Assembly: GCA_018398805.1 (NCBI GenBank)
Contig: JAGFBZ010001537.1
Span: 124,001 to 188,000, forward strand
From: Hirundichthys speculiger
Taxonomy: Eukaryota; Chordata; Actinopteri; Beloniformes; Exocoetidae
DNA: 64,000 nt
Reading direction: 5' to 3'
Position numbers and translations under genes: made by a program. Positions 61,350-64,000 of this stretch are shown here, piece by piece (the stretch's first letter is position 1; each line of letters starts with the position of its first letter). The notes below the pieces were generated by a model that saw only the letters and a list, made by a program, of their open reading frames with translations, was not told the origin of the DNA and searched no databases.

Positions 61350-61800
61350 CAGCTGCTGCTGAATGAGCTGTTCAGTGATTTTACAGTCTCATAGAGGGGA
61401 TAAAAGCTGTTGTCTATGATGGATCTCAGTTTTGTTAACACCCTCTTATCAGCCACCACCTCAATGGTCTCCAGGGGACAGTCCAGGACTGATCTGGCTC
61501 TCCTCACCAACTGGTTCAGTCTTTTCCCGTCTCTCCCAGTGCTTCCACAGCCCCAGCAGACCACTGACGCTACGACAGTGTCATCAAATGTTTTTAGCAG
61601 TTTCCTGCACACACCGAAGGACCTCAGTCTCCTCAGCAGGTGAAGACGACTTTGGCCCTTCTTGTACAGGGCGTTGGTGTTGGTGGACCAGTCCAGTTTG
61701 TTGTTTAGGTGAACACCCAGGTATTTGTACTCTCCTACGACCTCGATGTTCAAACCCTGGATGTTCACTGGAGTAATCTGCGGCGTCTTCCTACGAAAGC
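61350..61800 (-). pseudogene. LINE reverse-transcriptase C-terminal fragment, right part of split element
   Basis: The minus-strand frame contains RRKTPQITPVNIQG, EYKYLGVHLNNKLDW, then LHLLRRLRSFGVC and RLNQLVRRARSVLDCPL. This is the conserved C-terminal thumb/connector region found in many fish LINE proteins. Upstream of about 61,800 similarity stops (5' truncation). The last codons read SSFSSSCC and run into the 28-bp array, with signs of a 1-nt loss. The catalytic YADD region is absent. Confidence 0.85.
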
Positions 61801-62059
61801 CGTTTTCCAGGTTGTCACCCTCTGACACAGAAATTTGATGTTCTATGAAAGTTTGGATTTTTCAACAAAGAGTTGGGATTTTTTTTTTGTCAAAAAGCTG
61901 TTTGGTAAATTTCCTGATGTTATGACCTGATTAGAAAATTTTAATTTCATGTCAAAATTTTTCTTTCTACAACAAAGTTGCAATATTGGGAAATTTGTGA
62001 TTTTACAACAAAATTTTGTAATTATATGACAAATTTATCATATCATGTCAAGAAATTGC

Positions 62060-62098
<39 letters not shown>

Positions 62099-62162
62099 AG
62101 TCAATATTTGATGAAATGTTGCAATACCCTGAAGGACGCCATGTTGGAGGGACGGTGTCCTT
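61801..62162. other. AT-rich spacer with T-tract
   Basis: This contains the 61,970-62,017 AT-rich repeat and a 32-nt T-run near 62,062. No gene. Confidence 0.5.
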
Positions 62163-62293
62163 ACTGTTTCAGCTCCTGTCCTTCAGATGTCGTTTATATT
62201 CGTTTCTTTTTGCTCCAGGTGTTGTTTAATTTCGTCTTTTGTCCTCCAGCTATCGTTTATTTTCGGCTCCTGTCCTCCAGGCGTCGCTGTCTC
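62163..62293. repeat. About 32-bp degenerate repeat, 4 copies, upstream of promoter
   Basis: Copies share TCCTCCAG...TCGTTTATTTTCG (for example around 62,190, 62,215, 62,250 and 62,277). They lie directly left of the GABP-like sites. Confidence 0.6.
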
Positions 62294-62317
62294 CCCGCTC
62301 TCGGAGCTTCGCGCTGA

Positions 62318-62338
62318 CCCGGAAGTGACCCGGAAGTG
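62318..62338 (+). promoter_or_regulatory. Tandem GABP/NRF-2 (ETS) sites
   Basis: CCCGGAAGTG occurs twice, at 62,318-62,327 and 62,329-62,338, 40-60 nt before the ATG at 62,378. Tandem CCGGAAGTG sites close to the start are characteristic of TATA-less promoters of nuclear genes for mitochondrial proteins. Confidence 0.65.
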
Positions 62339-62377
62339 CTCTGTCCGGGTCACTCTCAGTGGTCACCGGGCTCCAAC

Positions 62378-62454
62378 ATGTTGTGGAGGAGCTGCTCCGT
62401 CCTCGTCAGACTTTCCGGGGCAGCGATATTCCAGAGCTCCGGGAGAGCAGGCAG
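62378..62454 (+). CDS. Putative first coding exon of an unidentified, probably mitochondrial protein
   Basis: The ATG at 62,378 opens MLWRSCSVLVRLSGAAIFQS, continuing SSGRAGR-like until a consensus donor (GGCAG|GTCAGT) at 62,454/62,455. That leaves 25 full codons and two bases (phase 2). The peptide is rich in Arg, Ser, Leu and Ala with no acidic residue, as expected of a mitochondrial targeting presequence. The upstream tandem GABP sites support the same reading. No second exon lies before the window end, so the gene cannot be named. The start of a non-mitochondrial signal peptide is the main alternative. Confidence 0.5.
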
Positions 62455-63038
62455 GTCAGTCACCGTCCCGCAGCCAGAGACAGGCGTCCTTTTCCCGCCG
62501 TCAGAGAGGCGGAGCTCCGTTCTGCTGACCGTCAGAGCCGGTAGCTGCTGTTAGCTGCTGTTAGCTGCGGGCTAACAGAGCAGGCTGTAGTTTTTATTTG
62601 TTCAAGCTGCAAGTTTGGGTCGTTTAATGATTTATTGACCTGTTTAATTTAGGAGTTCTGGTTCAGTTCGGGTCATGTGTTAGTGGTTAGTCAAAGGAGG
62701 TAAATGACCTTTATGAGTTTTTTATTTTACCGGTAAAGACAGCAGTGGGTTTTTGTGGAGGTTTGAAGCCAATAAAACACTGATTATTGATGAAAACTGA
62801 CACTGAAACTGTCACGTGGGAGCTCGATGATCCATTAGAAGAAAATAGGTTATTATTTCCCCAAAAAAAGTTAAAATTTAAGTCAAGTCATCAAGTTTAA
62901 GACAGTAAAGATCCAGGATTGGAAAAAGCAGACAGGAAGACTTTTTCTGACTCTACAAACAGTTTTTTTTTTTTGTGTGTGTAGTTTTAGTTGTTTTTTT
63001 TTTATTTATTTTTTATAGGCTCACAAATTGGCTGAATA
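62455..63038. other. Probable intron of the downstream gene
   Basis: The first 130 nt are still CpG-containing. The rest is ordinary AT-rich sequence. No second exon recognised. Confidence 0.4.

Positions 63039-63130
<92 letters not shown>
63039..63130. repeat. (CT)n(TA)n compound microsatellite
   Basis: About 33 bp of CT followed by about 58 bp of TA. Confidence 0.97.
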
Positions 63131-63133
<3 letters not shown>

Positions 63134-63460
63134 GGCTGGGCAACGATTGAAATCTTTTATCGATTTCCTTGATTAATTGCATCGTATACGCAAAATCAAA
63201 TAATGAATTTAAAAGTAGTGTAAAGGTCACTTTTATCTAAATGTTCTGCTGCCATATGAACTAAAGTGCCATAACATTTGTTGTTCAAACACTTTTAACA
63301 TCAGCACTTGTCAGTAACACATATTTAGTGTAAATCTCATCTTAAAAAATGTAAAATAAAGTAAAGCTTATTGCCACAGCCAGGACATTAATGTCATCCT
63401 GTTTTTTATGAAAAATTAAAAAAAAGTCTACAAACAAAATCCTAACAATCTAGAGGCCAC
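63131..63460. mobile_element. hAT-like element end
   Basis: It begins TAGGGCTGGGCAACGATTGA, a terminal sequence common to many vertebrate hAT MITEs, directly after the TA microsatellite. The opposite end was not found before the CA/TA microsatellite, so the copy is truncated or extends past the window. Confidence 0.55.
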
Positions 63461-63462
63461 AA

Positions 63463-63466
<4 letters not shown>

Positions 63467-63546
<80 letters not shown>

Positions 63547-63637
63547 ATATAGATATATATCTATATATCTATATATATATATATATATATATATATCTAT
63601 ATATATATATATATATATATATCTATATATATATATT
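63467..63637. repeat. (CA)n(TA)n microsatellite with TCTA interruptions
   Basis: About 36 bp of CA, then TA with ATCTATATAGATAT palindromic interruptions. Confidence 0.95.
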
Positions 63638-64000
63638 CTTTTAGTAAGTTGTTAATTTAATGGAGAAAGCAAAAATTTTCTTATTAAGGCTTAATAGATT
63701 AAATAAATGAAAATATCTGATTTTATAAAGTAGCAATTTTCTAAAACAAATGTAATAATCTTTTTTCTTTAAAAATGAAAACACTTTTATATATATATAA
63801 AAAAAATCAAAATATCTGACTGAAGAAATTAGTATGTGTATGTGAATTTACGAGAGAAAATTATAAACCTGAAAGAAAAAAACAGTTTCTGGATTTAAAC
63901 TTGCAGATTTTCTTTCAAATGCTCAGTTTTGTGTACATTTGTGAATTTATTAACTCAAATATTCAAAAGAAAACTCAGAATCTGTTACTTTAAAAAACTG
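63638..64000. other. AT-rich sequence at window end
   Basis: No exon or element recognised. Confidence 0.4.

Overview
This is nuclear DNA from a teleost fish, probably a percomorph. The evidence is a two-exon vertebrate gene (mb21d2), fish-type LINE, hAT and Tc1 remnants, and many long minisatellites. There are no bacterial-style operons. I estimate that about 35 kb of the 64 kb (roughly 55%) is tandem repeat, so nearly all long open frames are repeat artefacts. Only two protein-coding loci can be supported. Both are in the right-hand quarter.

Layout. 1-31 kb is almost gene-free. It is a chain of unrelated minisatellites: 15-bp units at 0.5-4.0 kb, an ATC microsatellite at 4.9-5.9 kb, CCTGAT/CCTGAACC units at 7.9-9.7 kb, a 28-bp hairpin unit at 10.7-13.4 and 18.0-18.7 kb, GAAT tetranucleotides at 15.9-17.1 kb, 27-bp units at 19.3-23.1 kb, 21-bp units at 23.6-25.2 kb, 12-bp units at 26.2-27.0 kb and 22-bp units at 27.6-30.5 kb. 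31-38.4 kb holds AT-rich sequence, a GC-rich island with two CRE palindromes, a hAT end, a broken LINE, an inverted array of the 28-bp unit and a Tc1 remnant. 38.4-42.8 kb is a 4.4-kb array of a diverged version of the same unit. 43-48.3 kb is purine-rich and GGTCCATCTG-type repeat.

mb21d2 lies on the minus strand. Its start codon is at 57802, exon 1 ends at 57544, a 7,064-nt intron follows, and exon 2 (50479-49215) carries the rest of a 507-residue Mab-21/cGAS-fold protein. The intron contains three hAT elements with 8-bp target duplications, another array of the 28-bp unit, and a 43-nt G-run just inside the splice donor. To the right is a LINE whose last coding codons are interrupted by a 2.75-kb array of the 28-bp unit. 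A plus-strand first exon at 62.38 kb has two GABP/NRF-2-like sites and a mitochondrial-presequence-like start.

The most unusual feature is the 28-bp hairpin unit. It occurs in six separate arrays in both orientations, about 13 kb in total. The arrays start and stop at nearly the same phase of the unit, which suggests that the unit dispersed as a discrete entity before local amplification.
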